64,000 nt of DNA from Bicyclus anynana (lineage: Eukaryota; Arthropoda; Insecta; Lepidoptera; Nymphalidae): contig NC_069095.1 in NCBI RefSeq assembly GCF_947172395.1, forward strand, positions 15,660,271 through 15,724,270. Reading direction: 5' to 3'. The notes beneath the pieces are model-generated. The model saw only the letters and a list, made by a program, of their open reading frames with translations. It did no database searches and was not told where the DNA came from. A program made the position numbers and the translations under genes. Position 1 is the first letter of the stretch, and every line of letters begins with the position of its first letter. Shown one piece after another: positions 1-9,823 of this stretch.

Positions 1-460
1 ATATTATCAATGTTAAAACATGTTCTACATCTCCCCTACATTCTCCAGTCTAAAATATACCTTATAACGTAGAAAATAGAGTTAATTTCGTATTGTTTCA
101 AAGTGTTGCCCAGCTCGAGGTACCGGCTAGTACGCACTTAAGGGTTAAAAATTACCAGGATGTGTATAATTGAATTACCGGTGGTAGAATTGTGCAAACC
201 AAGAGGGCGCCGCAAAAACCTAATAACAAAAGCGATGTCGTGAGTGTGGTTTGCCTAAACAGACAAAAACGTGAGGTTGTTGAAAAAAGAAAAAGAACTA
301 GAAAGAGGGTAGATCGATCTGCCCCTAACAGCTGATGTCAACTTCGCATCTCGCAACTTCAGTCCCGTCGTGACCACGATCCATGCAACTGGGTCGAAAT
401 ATCGGCATTAAAAATCTCGTCGTTTTATCGCGGTAAGTACCCATTTAAATAAATAATATT
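1..460. other. Unannotated AT-rich DNA
   Basis: No open frame, repeat or RNA gene recognised. Probably intron or intergenic DNA. Confidence 0.5.
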
Positions 461-464
461 CAGG

Positions 465-655
465 ATGTGTATAGCTTCGTTCGTTCGTAACACTCCCGAT
501 GGTCCGCGGGGGTCGGGAGGGGGGTGGCGATGCCCCGCGCTCATAACTTCATACCCGCGCAGTCCTTCCCTTTTCCCCGCACGTGCAACTTCATACCCGC
601 GCAGTCCTTCTCCTTCCGTCGCCCGCATATCAATATCAACGAAATTGCCTGTAAT
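465..655. repeat. GC-rich interspersed repeat, copy 1
   Basis: A GC-rich block with the motif cttcgttcgtaacactc followed by G-runs and two internal copies of acccgcgcagtccttc. A diverged relative lies at about 33300-33460, sharing the same opening motif, the G-rich stretch and a closing cgcacgcatatca-type motif. The short open frames on both strands here are by-products of high GC. Family unknown. Confidence 0.55.
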
Positions 656-1503
656 ATGTAAATAGTACCCGTTATGTGTACTCTTCTAATACACTGGTAC
701 ATTGTTCGACGGTTTTGCATTATGTGACGATTAATATACTAGTTCCCTCCACTGTCAGCCGCATAAAAGAAAGAACTTCGCTCCAAAAATAAATATTTAC
801 ATTATTCAATTAATTTCCCAACTCAGCAGGGATTTGTAAATATGTAGATGAGCTGCCGCGTTTTACTGTCGGGCTACTTTGTCGGTGAATTAAATGCGGT
901 TGTCGCAGGACATCTTGAATTTTCCATGAGTTGCCTTTTCGGTGCGTCGGAAGTGCTTTAATCTTATTTAGTGTGAAGTTGTCAAATAGTTTGTATTCAA
1001 CCTGCGAACGTAAATTGCGAATGTGATCGGAAACTGTTTTTACAAAAAATAAATTTGAAAAAGATTTACTTTAAATATATTTTTAATTTTTTAATAAGCT
1101 AGTAAGTTGCAGGCAATGCCTCTCCAAACTTTCAAGATTTTATAAAAATAGACAGACATAAACATTTAAGAATAAAAACTCGATTGCCTGGTTGATAAAA
1201 TTTATAGTAAATTCTTCAATCACATCATTATTAAAACAGTGTTTTATAAATGAATTCAAAACTTATACATGTAGTTTTGAAATTATTTTTCTTCCAAAAA
1301 ACTCTCAGTTAAAAATTATCATCACGGATTTGGAAGTTGGCAGCCCTTTTGCTTCGAAGAGCACTTTAAACTGACTGTCCCGGTCATTTTCATGTAAAAA
1401 CTTAATCACTTTAAGTATTAAAGCAGTGTGAAAGGTCTTAACTCCTTATCCCCTATACTATAGTCTCCCATACAAGATTACCTACCTGTACAGAGAAAGT
1501 AAG
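656..1503. other. Unannotated AT-rich DNA
   Basis: Nothing recognised. A 60-codon frame around 1192-1374 has no family resemblance and AT-driven composition, so it is not called. Confidence 0.5.
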
Positions 1504-1811
1504 TCGTGATAGCCCAGTGGATATGACATCTGACTCCGATTCCGGAGGGTGTGAGTACGAATCTGGTCCGGGGCATGCACCTCCAACTTTTCAGTTGTGT
1601 GCATTATAAGAAATTAAATATCACGTGTCTCAATCGGTGAAGGAAAACATCGTGAGGAAATCTACATACCAGAGAATTTCTTAATTCTCTGCGTGTGTGA
1701 TGTCTACCAATCCGCATTGGGCCAGCGTGGTGGACTATTGGCCTAACCCCTCTCATTCTAAGAGGAGACTTGAGCTCAGCAGTGAGTCGTATAAGGGTTG
1801 ATAACGACGAC
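1504..1811 (+). mobile_element. SINE-2, near full length
   Basis: tRNA-derived SINE. The head has an A-box-like tagcccagtgg and a slightly decayed B box (gtacgaatctg in place of ggttcgaatcc). The body runs through the shared blocks ggggcatgcacctcc, gagaatttcttaattctctgcg and the gaggagactygagctcagcagtgag tail. It ends in a gataac/gacgac simple repeat, as other copies in the window do. Confidence 0.85.
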
Positions 1812-2345
1812 AGAGAAAGTTAGTTAAGACGCCATCCATTATATTATGTGTTATTCGTGTCTGAGTCGGTTTTATCAAAAGAGGTTTAATTTCCATCTAC
1901 CCACGTAATGCATTCTTTTCAAGAATATGACAAGTATTAAGTAGCCCGGCGAGACATTGTTCGGCTCAGTCTGCAAACAGACGTGGGCGGGAGTACACCT
2001 CACTCGGTGTCATTCTGTGGGCGCGCGCTGAAATAGTGTGTAAATACCGCAAGCTCTTCTGAATACACCGCTTTAATATTATCTGAATGGGCTTTGAATT
2101 CTTTGTGAAAAGATCGTGAACTAAACCTTCAAACAGTAACTATTTTGGTTGAATGTGCATTTAAGGTCACATATTGTATTTTTCTCTATCCATGAAGGTT
2201 AAATAGTTAAACAGAAACGAGGAGGTCCGCTGTAGAATCAAATGTAATAGCTCAGCCAGTCACGAAGGTTAAGTGGCAACTGATAGGTTACATTGTTCGA
2301 AAAACTGATGGATATTAGGATCCCAAAGATGTTGTTGTTGTTGGG
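1812..2345. other. Unannotated DNA
   Basis: No recognisable gene. It carries short unique stretches and a (ttg)n run at 2330-2341 just before an RTE fragment. Confidence 0.45.
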
Positions 2346-2540
2346 ATCGCTAGATCCCAGACCGGTGTCCGGTAAGAGCAACAATAGTCTACCCTCCACT
2401 AGGTGGTCCAACGATATAAATTGGAATACAGGGATCCGCTGAATGCTGGCGACTCGGCGGCTGGCAGTTGAGGCCATGGTGTTTGGAAGTTCATATAAGA
2501 GACCTATGTCCAGCTGTGGACGTCCATTGTCTGACAATGA
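2346..2540 (+). mobile_element. RTE-like LINE 3' tail, decayed
   Basis: Diverged copy of the RTE/BovB-like reverse-transcriptase C-terminus seen better at 15572-15905 and 44789-45029. Recognisable in broken frames are the equivalents of GRPPTRW, DDIK, GIRWM and the closing QWTS segment. It ends in a gatgatgat run. Stops and frameshifts show it is dead. Confidence 0.65.
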
Positions 2541-2573
2541 TGATGATTGTCCTTTTACTTACTTTATGAATTA

Positions 2574-2738
2574 CTAGCTGACGCCCCGCGGTTTTACCCG
2601 CGTGGTTCCCGCCTTATATAGCCTTCCTCGATAGATGGGCTGTCTAACACTGAAAGAATTTTTCAAATCGGATCAGTAGTTCCTGAGATTAGCGGGTTCA
2701 GAAAAACTAACTCTTCAGCTTTGTAGTATTAGTATAGA
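2574..2738 (-). mobile_element. Helitron A, nonautonomous
   Basis: Read on the minus strand it starts TCTATACTAATACTACAAA and ends with a GC hairpin and CTAG, with A and T flanks as expected for Helitron insertion. Internal landmarks are the block around gttagacagcccat and aaccgcggggcgtcagctag. It has no coding capacity. A short internal deletion removes the ccccgta segment found in other copies. Confidence 0.85.
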
Positions 2739-2754
2739 TGACTGCCGATGGCCA

Positions 2755-2830
2755 ACTGTTAATTTGGCTAGCCTATGAGGCTTCGGTTTACGAAGTCCTA
2801 GGTTCCAGTCCTGGGTCGGGTTATAGGTAT
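2755..2830 (+). repeat. tRNA-like sequence, SINE head remnant
   Basis: Contains ttggctagcctatgaggc and ggttccagtcctggg, resembling pol III A and B boxes in tRNA spacing. No convincing cloverleaf is seen, so it is called a SINE relic and not a tRNA gene. Confidence 0.4.
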
Positions 2831-2895
2831 TATATATTTCTTTATTCTATGAAATCTACAAGAAACTTATGCTAATTAAAAATATAATTATTTAT

Positions 2896-3085
2896 AACCG
2901 ACTTCAAAAAAAGGAGGAGGTTCTCAATTCGGAGCGTTTGTTTTTTTAATGTTTGTTACATAATAACTTCGTCATTTACTAACTAATTTTGAAAATTCTT
3001 TTATTGTTTGAAAGAATATACTTCCAGATTAGTCCCATTTCATTTTCACGCAAATCGGTTTAGTAATTCTGTACTAAAATCAAAG
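2896..3085 (+). repeat. AACCGACTTCAAAA repeat, left part
   Basis: Begins aaccgacttcaaaaaaagg and continues with aatgtttgttacataataac and cccatttcattttcacg. The same order of blocks occurs inverted at 19307-19497 and forward at 58679-58990. The latter shows that the motif is a terminal inverted repeat. The right end is missing here. Confidence 0.7.
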
Positions 3086-3410
3086 TAACTGAAATACGTC
3101 TTTGAAATCGTTTCCATTTTTATGTTAAAAGATTATGTGTTTTATAATATACTTACATATAACATTAAACAAGCTATCTAAGTAACGGTCTATGAGTTGA
3201 TGAATCAATGGTTGTATGAAATTGTATAGACATTATGTGAGTTAATTAAGCGATACCATCAATCACAATAATCCGTAACATGACACTCTGATAGCTCGCT
3301 GGAGTATTTATACGCTGGATAGTTTTGATTATTGGGAACTTTTAGACAATGTCATCGTACTGGGATTTTACCTCATTTATTTATTTATTGGATATTAACA
3401 GACTGTAATA
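3086..3410. other. Unannotated AT-rich DNA
   Basis: Nothing recognised. Confidence 0.4.
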
Positions 3411-3563
3411 CTCTCAAACGGTGAAGGAAAAACATCGTAAGGATACTTGCATACCTGAGAATTTTCTTCATTCTCTACGTGTGCAAAGTCTAAGACCTAA
3501 CCCCTCTAACTCGTGCTCAACAGTGAGCCGAATATGGATCGTCAATGATGATGATGATGACTC
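3411..3563 (+). mobile_element. SINE-2, 5'-truncated
   Basis: Carries the tail half only: ctcaaacggtgaagg, ggatacttgcatacctgagaa, a shortened cctaacccctct block and gtgagccgaatatgg, followed by a (gat)n tail. The tRNA-like head is absent. Open frames across it are fortuitous. Confidence 0.75.
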
Positions 3564-3906
3564 ACAAATCACGTGTTTTTCTATTGGTAAAGGAATTTCT
3601 CGGTTTTTGAAAATTTATGGTGGAAATCCAGAGATTTAATTCCTCAACCCCTGCAACCTGCAACCTCAATTCACCTCTTGATAATAATATTGTTATAATA
3701 AACAATCAATCAAAAATTTGTTATCAAGTCAGGCGTCGCGCAATTTAAAAGAGGTGATTTGCAGCCTAAGCCCGCCAAGTGGCTTCAATGCAGGTATGCG
3801 AGATTAGGATTATAATGTCTGACTATGTTATTAGGTACCACTATTAAATGTTAATGGGCCATATCTCTAGATTTACTGAATGGATTTTGATGCAGTTTAT
3901 TAAAAG

Positions 3907-4135
3907 AGCCGTGATAGTCCAGTGGATATACCTTCGATTCGGATGTAGGTTCGAATCCGGTCCGGGGCATACACCTCCAACTCTTCAGATATGTGAAGGA
4001 AAAACATCATTCTGCATATCTCAGAATTTTCTTTATTCTTTATGTGTGTGAAGCATTGTTGACTAAATAAGTCTAACTCTTCTTATTCTGAGAAGTGATT
4101 CTTGCTCAACAGTGAGCCGATCATGGGTTATTAAT
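3907..4135 (+). mobile_element. SINE-2 with internal deletions
   Basis: Head present (A-box-like tagtccagtgg, B box ggttcgaatcc), followed by ggggcatacacctccaac. The middle is shortened and the gagaggagact block diverged. It ends near gagccgatcatggg. Confidence 0.8.
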
Positions 4136-4694
4136 GTTTATGCTAATTAAGGATACTTCATCATCGATATTCATAGTCAAAAGAATGTATGCGGGTATAA
4201 TCGCAAAGTACAGTTGGTTAGTAATATATAAGCAAAATTAAATGAGATTAATCAAATATCTTCTCGAAAAATCTCATCAGAACGTGGTAACCATTGGGGA
4301 AATGTTTCATTCTTCCCATTAAATATTATACAACCTTTTTAAAACTGTGCCACCGATATCAAAGGAGCCTTTGTGATGTATCAAGATGAGAACATTGAAT
4401 TGACTATCTTATCACGTCGATCTTAGAGTCTAAAATGCAACGACGTGCGGTTAGCTTTTTTTATTACGTCGTTAAAACTTCATTTTACCATGTTTTTATT
4501 CCTATCTCCGAGTTTATCGTATACCATGCACGTTATTATGACTCCTATGTGCTCCTGTCACCTTGGTATCAGTTTACGTTCCTTTTGAGAACTTTAATTT
4601 GTATGTTCTTTTTTATAGCGAAAGTTGGTGTTACCCACCTGACATTAATTAGCCATCCCCTTTTAAGTATAGCAACACTTCGCATTGCATATGT
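4136..4694. other. Unannotated DNA
   Basis: A frame of about 90 codons at 4435-4713 starts with ATG but is hydrophobic and AT-driven and matches nothing recognised. Not called as a gene. Confidence 0.4.
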
Positions 4695-4695
4695 T

Positions 4696-4735
4696 AAACC
4701 TAACCTAACCTAAACATTTAGGTTAGGTTAGGTTT
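4696..4735. repeat. Perfect palindrome of TTAGG-type telomere motif
   Basis: Two 19-base arms, aaacctaacctaacctaaa and its exact complement, are separated by 2 bases. Each arm holds three units of the insect telomeric motif, arranged head to head. It could be a foldback remnant or a repaired break; the sequence alone does not decide. Confidence 0.8.
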
Positions 4736-4794
4736 CTGAGTCACTCAAGTTCCGGTTCTTAGGAGTATGTGTGGAGTTCACAATCTATCAACAG

Positions 4795-5091
4795 TTTTTT
4801 TTTATTCTTAACTTACAAGTTAGCCCTTGACTACAATCTCACCTGATGGTAAGTGATGATGCAATCTAAGATAGACGCGGGCTAACTCGTAAGGAGGAGG
4901 ATGAAAATCCACACACCTTTCGTTTCTACACGACATCGTACTGGAACGCAATATCGCTTGGCTGTACGTCTTAGTCGGTAGGGTGGTACCACTAGCATTA
5001 CCTAGGTAACGTAACTAGCCACGACCTCTTCCACCAACCAGACCTGAATCAATTAAGAAAACCTTAATGACACAGCCGGAGTTTGAATTTA
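4795..5091 (-). mobile_element. SINE-1, head-truncated
   Basis: Minus-strand copy starting at a poly-T (the poly-A tail) and reading through the shared blocks acaagttagcccttgac, cacctgatggtaagtgatg, ggaggaggatgaaaatcc and tacacgacatcgtac. It carries a small internal duplication near 5000-5020 and stops inside the B-box region, where a second copy in opposite orientation joins it. Confidence 0.85.
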
Positions 5092-5186
5092 CATCCTACT
5101 CCTAACAAGCCTGCTTCCATCTTAGATTGCGTCATCACTTACCATCACGTCAAATTGTAGACAAGGGCTTAAAGATAATAAAAAAG
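5092..5186 (+). mobile_element. SINE-1 3' tail, inverted against its neighbour
   Basis: Contains cttccatcttagattgcgtc, catcacttaccatcacgt and gacaagggctt, then an A-rich end. It abuts the minus-strand copy to its left, forming an inverted SINE pair. Confidence 0.8.
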
Positions 5187-5262
5187 CGCGTTTCACCGAA
5201 TGCTACATGTTTGCTTATTATTATAGCGTAATTGCTAAGCGCTAACCTCTATCATTACTATC

Positions 5263-5338
5263 CAATACTGGACATAGACTTCTTGTATGGACTTCCAAAC
5301 ACAACGATCTCAAACCGCCAGCATCTAGCGACATATAA
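5263..5338 (-). mobile_element. RTE-like LINE 3' tail fragment
   Basis: Minus-strand remnant of the last codons of the RTE-like frame, with the equivalents of WKS, KKS and the closing QY block (tactggacatagacttct, ggacttccaaacac). Very short and decayed. Confidence 0.5.
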
Positions 5339-5585
5339 AATAAAAAGAAAAATAATTATAATTATTATGTCCTCGTACTAAAATCCTTCAACCGTATCTC
5401 ATTTTAAGAGGGCGAGTCACCCCTTTAATTTAAAAATACAGCAGCTTGCGTCACCTCAATCAGCTAATACGATGTCTCAGTCACCTGAACATGCGGGTAA
5501 TAGGTCGCCTATATATAGCTGGATATATCTGTACTGGAACAGGGGGAAAATAGCTTGGGAACCACGCACGTATTGAACGGTACAA

Positions 5586-5752
5586 TTAACACGTTCGCTG
5601 CGCCACTGATATTTCTTTACTTTCCTCTGGTGCGTTACGAGGTTTTTTGACCTCGTACTAAAACGTTGTGCGATACGAGGTCCATCGACCTCGTAAATCT
5701 TGAAGACGCTAGACTTACGAGGTCAATTGACCTCGTACCACAACGAACGTGG
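5586..5752. mobile_element. Putative TTAA-type MITE with three 22-bp palindromes
   Basis: Starts at ttaacacgttcgctg and ends near caacgaacgtgg, giving short terminal inverted repeats beside a TTAA typical of piggyBac-like insertion. The right TTAA is not intact. Inside are three palindromes of the form tacgaggt, a short centre, and the complementary half, at 5636-5657, 5674-5695 and 5716-5737. Assignment to piggyBac-like elements is tentative. Confidence 0.45.
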
Positions 5753-6741
5753 TAATATATACCTATTGATATTTTTACTACTCTACTACGGTGGTTGTGA
5801 ATATGGGTTATGATTTTAATCTATGCAGATTCGCTTTTGATCATTTCACCAGATGGTAAGTGTATATTATGGTCTAAGATAGGACACGCTTGCTAGAAAA
5901 TGCCTATTTACCACATTTGTACAAAACGATCCTTTAATTAATATTTTAATTTAGTTTATTTAAATGTATTTGTACAATTATATTATCTGTGACGTCACAC
6001 GGGTCTCAGTTGAAAATCAGCGCCGTGTATTATGCTTGTATGTAGTGCACGGCATAGTATTATTTTTAAGGGTTACAGACGGACATGTTGTCATAAGAAT
6101 AGGGTAGTGACTGTCTGTAACTTTTTGAATAAAGCAAATATTAAAAGTGCAATATTCAGTTCTCAATACACAGTCTGTATTATTCTCAAATAAATAGTTT
6201 TCTAGTGTAAAACACTTTATGCAAATATCAACTCTAATTTGATAAGCAAAGAGTACACTTTAGCAGTTAAAGGGAATTACATGAACAAGTCAGTTTTCCC
6301 TGAATTCTGTATCTTTGAAATCTCCATAAAGTTAATTTAAAATGAACAATTTTGAATACAGCGGTTGCCAATGGTTAAAAATGTAAATTAAATACTTCCC
6401 GACTGTCCTCTTTGGTTTTAATTATGTTCTTTTATACGAATACGTTGCATTCGGAATATGTAGATACATGATGTTTTTGTTACTTTCTTTTAATTTCGCT
6501 ACTATTTTTTCGCATTTTTTCCGTTTAAGCAGTAGTAGAGCTTTTTGTGGCAGAGTTTCTCTGGAAGTGTACTACCACCATGCTGATTTATGTCTCCAAG
6601 CAGCGTTGCTGAGTTACAGGACCTTAACATCTGTCTTAACACCTATGTCTAAACACAAATGTCGCACGTGTGTGTTCCTTGAATGCACCGCGAACTGTTA
6701 CTTTGTTCATTGGTTTTATCGCCATTATTTGAAAACCATTA
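5753..6741. other. Unannotated DNA
   Basis: Contains a short SINE-1- or LINE-C-like tail fragment at about 5826-5885 (cacc-agatggtaagtg, ggtctaagatagg). The rest is unassigned. An ATG-initiated frame of 102 codons at 6468-6776 runs into the following Helitron, so it is unlikely to be a gene. Confidence 0.4.
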
Positions 6742-6939
6742 TCTGTATGTATGCTAATATTATAAAGAGGAAATAATTGTTCGTTTGCATTGAAAATTTT
6801 CTGAAACTAATAAACCGATTTGAAAAATTATTTCACTGTTGGGAAGCTGCACTATCTCCGACTGCTGCGATATAGTCTATATTTTTATCTCCGTATTCAT
6901 ATGGGAACCACGCGGGTGAAACCGCGCGGCGTCTTCTAG
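6742..6939 (+). mobile_element. Helitron A subfamily variant
   Basis: Begins TCTGTATGTATGCTAATATT and ends with ccacgcgggtgaaaccgcgcgg, a 6-base spacer and CTAG followed by T. The stem and loop just before CTAG is the usual Helitron 3' signature. The middle is diverged from the commoner copies. Confidence 0.8.
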
Positions 6940-7013
6940 TATAGTTATATAGGCAATTTTAATTTTATTATTTTATATAGTCAGGCTTACAATCAAAAAC
7001 TTTATATTTAATA

Positions 7014-7306
7014 TTTTTTTTTTATTCTTTACAAGTTAGCCGTTGACTACAATCTCACCTGATGGTAAGTCATGATGCAGTCTAAGATGGAAGCGGGCTA
7101 ACTTGTCAGGAGGAGGATGAAAATCCACACCCCTTTTGGTTTCTACACGACATCGTACCGGAATGCTAAATCACTTGGCGGTACGTCTTTGCCGCCAGCC
7201 AGACCTGGACCAATTAAGAAAATCTCAAGCAGCCCAGCTGGGGATCGAATCCAGGACCTCCGTTTTGTAAATCCACCACGCATACAACTGCGCCACGGAG
7301 GCCGTC
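7014..7306 (-). mobile_element. SINE-1, near full length
   Basis: Poly-T at the left, tRNA-like head at the right (minus strand: ggcctccgtggcgcag, decayed B box ggattcgatccc). It lacks the segment giving ggtaactagccacggccgaag. Open frames across it are not genes. Confidence 0.9.
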
Positions 7307-7664
7307 AAATATTTATTTTGGCCGCAATGTAATGCGTCAGTGTGAATATTTTGCAATTTTTTTTCTTATCCCAAATAAATAACAGATGAGGGTATATATT
7401 TCTGTCGCCGGCTCTTGTACTATACACATCCCATACATAGATGCGTTGGTAATAGCACACCGCCCCTACATGACAACTAAGTTAATTAATCAATAGTTGG
7501 ATTATTGTAAGCCTGTAATTAGTAAGTGGGTGTGTGTCACTCAGGCAGCATGTGGTTAGACATGATTACACTATCAACAACTTTGACATATTGAAACCGG
7601 CTGAGCTATTTTAACTGCCTCGTCGATCCAGTGGCTTTGTATCGTGAGTTCTAGAGTACTGATA
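7307..7664. other. Unannotated DNA
   Basis: Nothing recognised. Confidence 0.4.
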
Positions 7665-7809
7665 GTAATCATCATTATCATTATCATCCCATATTCGGCA
7701 CACTGCTGAGCTCGTGTCTCCTCTCAGAGTGAGAGAAGTTAGGTAAATAGTCCACCACGCTCCCTCCTTTATAAGGAGGGAGGCTTGGCCCTGTAGTGGG
7801 TTGATAAAT
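7665..7809 (-). mobile_element. SINE-2 tail fragment, with a short opposed RTE-like tail
   Basis: The minus-strand part reads (atc)n, cccatattcggcacactgctgag, ctcctctcagagtgagag and tagtccaccacgc. From about 7766 the plus strand reads ggaggcttggccctgtagtgggttgat, a tail common at LINE and SINE ends. Two fragments therefore abut here. Confidence 0.65.
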
Positions 7810-7819
7810 ATATTGATAA

Positions 7820-8272
7820 CTAGCGGACGCCCGCGACTTCGTCCGCGTGAAACCCTACTACTACCCCTACCCCTACCCTATCCCTACCCTATCCTTATCC
7901 AACCACTACCCTAACCCTACACTACCCCTACCTTACCACGCGACGGCGACTGAAAGCTGAAAAAATGGAGTAACTTCTCCCGTTTTCTCAACATTTCCCT
8001 TCACTGGTCTGCTCGTATTGATTGTAGCGTGATGAAAAGTATACTATAGCTTGCCCAGGAGTATGAAGAATAATTGTACCAAGTTTTGTTAAAATCCGTG
8101 GAGTAGTTTTTGTTTCTATAAAGAACATACAGACAGACAGACAGACGGACAATAATTTTACTGATTGCATTTTTGCCATCAGTATCGACCACTAATCACC
8201 CCCTGATAGTTATTTTAGAAAAAAATTTCATGTCCAGAATTGACCTCTCTACAGATTTATTATAAGTATAGA
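7820..8272 (-). mobile_element. Helitron B with CCCTAC-rich tract
   Basis: On the minus strand it ends GCGTCCGCTAG, preceded by a stem formed by gcggacg and cgtccgc. The other end is TCTATACTTATAATAAA, giving a 5'-TC. A (CCCTA/CCCCTA)n tract of about 80 bp lies at 7852-7937, directly inside the 3' end. The frames on the minus strand at 7988-8192 are internal Helitron sequence, not genes. Confidence 0.75.
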
Positions 8273-8340
8273 TAATGGATAATTTTCATTTAACAAAAAT
8301 ATGATCACCATTGGACACGTCTAGTTAGCTAATGAAGAAA

Positions 8341-8806
8341 TGAAGTAAGCTCATATGCCTGCAGCGCTAACAGCTTGACAGACGATAAAACTGATCGCGT
8401 GTTGGTCGCGAAGTGCCCGACATCATGTAGATCGTGAACAACACACGATCAGTTTTAACGATTGTCAAGCCGTTAGTGTTGCAGGCATTTTTTTTTATTC
8501 TTGACAAGTTAGCCCTTGACTGCAATCTCCACCTGATGGTAAGTGATGATGCAGTCTAAGATGGAAGCGGGCTAACTTGTTAGGGGGAGGATGAAAATCC
8601 ACACTCCTTTCGGTTTCTACACGACATCGTACCGGAACGCTAAATCGCTTGGCGGTACGTCTTTGCCGGTAGGGTGGTAACTAGCCACGGCCGAAGCCTC
8701 CCACCAGCCAGACCTGGACCAATTAAGAAAATCTCAATCTGCCTAGCTGGGGATCGAACCCAGGACCACCGTCTTGTAAATCCACCGCGCATGTGAGCTT
8801 ACTTTA
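8341..8806. mobile_element. Foldback MITE split by a SINE-1 insertion
   Basis: The left arm 8341-8398 (gaagtaagctcat, gcctgcagcgctaacagc, ttgacagacgataaaactgatc) pairs with a right arm at 8446-8487 that resumes at 8791-8806 after a SINE. The loop also starts cgtgttg and ends caacacacg. Original length without the SINE would be about 165 bp. No transposase is present. Confidence 0.8.
8488..8790 (-). mobile_element. SINE-1, head-truncated, inside the foldback MITE
   Basis: Poly-T start, all body blocks and the B box (ggatcgaaccc on the given strand) are present. It breaks off at ccaccgcgc, losing the A box. Both junctions carry gcat, a short overlap with the target. Confidence 0.9.
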
Positions 8807-9276
8807 TCGTCAGTGGCTGATATAGTTACAGAGTATGCTTCTATTCTCAGTGTAGATCCGCATCCAAAAGTGCTGCGCAATAGACAAATGGGGTAGAAAG
8901 ACAGAATCGAATCGGAACTGTTATATGGAACTGTTTAATAGATAATTAGGGGTGATCAAATTATGTCAGCACATTGCTACGCTACCTCATCGTAGTGGTC
9001 AGAGCCAATTACCCCGTCGTTCGCGAGTACTAATTAACCCACAATTGATTGATTGGCGGCCTGTCATTTAGAGCCGTGTAATTGTCATGAGGTAATCAAG
9101 TGGGCTAGTAATTGAATATACGTTAATAGACCCATTGCCATGAGGCTCTCTAAGCATTACCTTCACAGGTTTATCTCTGTATTTGGCCTGTTAGTGATTG
9201 CTTACAGCAATAAGGCCGCCTTTGTTTGCTAATACCGTAAATAATTAATTAAATTAAAGTCTTAATAAGTTCATTA
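8807..9276. other. Unique DNA, candidate regulatory block
   Basis: No transposon signature from about 9000 to 9260. The stretch is rich in TAAT/ATTA words and gtaattgtcatgaggtaatc-type near-repeats, typical of homeodomain-bound enhancers. This is inference from composition only. Confidence 0.25.
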
Positions 9277-9508
9277 TAAAGGATCCGGACTCTACAGTGA
9301 TAGGTCACGTCGAGCCCACAACCACGATATTAACATGACTCTTAGGCCCGGCTGCATTTACATATTGCATTTCTGACAGGTGGGCGATGAAACGCGAGAG
9401 AGATAGACAAAAAAAAGAGTATTGTAATTGAATATGTTTGTCCTATTCACACGATCTGTCTGAATTAAAAGCTTTACCTTTCCACTGTAAAGGATCCGGA
9501 CTCTACAG
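9277..9508. repeat. 21-bp exact direct repeat pair, 211 bp apart
   Basis: The 21-base repeat beginning taaaggatccgg and ending actctacag occurs at 9277-9297 and 9488-9508. Similarity continues weakly downstream of each copy (gtcacg-gagccca and gtcatt-gatccca). The intervening part contains a common lepidopteran-looking block, gcccggctgcatttacatat. It may be a small duplicated element. Confidence 0.6.
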
Positions 9509-9636
9509 CGAAATGTCATTTAGATCCCACCAGTTATACTAGTGTCGTATGCACTATTAGCAAAGTATTTCCAAATAATTAAAAGGGATCGTGAATGGAT
9601 TTAAAAGATTCTATCTAATCTGTGTAATAAACCTTA

Positions 9637-9823
9637 CTAATTGACGCCACGCGGTTTCACCAACGAGATAATAATATATATAATATATTATAATTTAATG
9701 CCTACAGGCTTCCTCGATAAATGGGCTATATCACTCTGAAAGATTTTTTTAAATCGGTAGTTCCTGAGATTAGCGCGTTCAAACAAACAAAGAAATAATT
9801 TAGCTTTATAATATTAGTATAGA
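9637..9823 (-). mobile_element. Helitron A, diverged
   Basis: On the minus strand it starts TCTATACTAATATTATAAA and ends gcgtcaatTAG-like instead of CTAG, with the hairpin partly lost and an AT-rich insertion at 9675-9700. Middle landmarks (gatagcccatt-like and ttaaaaaaatc) are recognisable. Confidence 0.7.

Noticed and set aside
5636..5737. CRISPR-like array
   Set aside because: Only three palindromic units with 16-20-base gaps in a eukaryotic genome, within a probable MITE.
6468..6776. 102-codon gene
   Set aside because: Runs into a Helitron start, has no domain recognised and is AT-driven.
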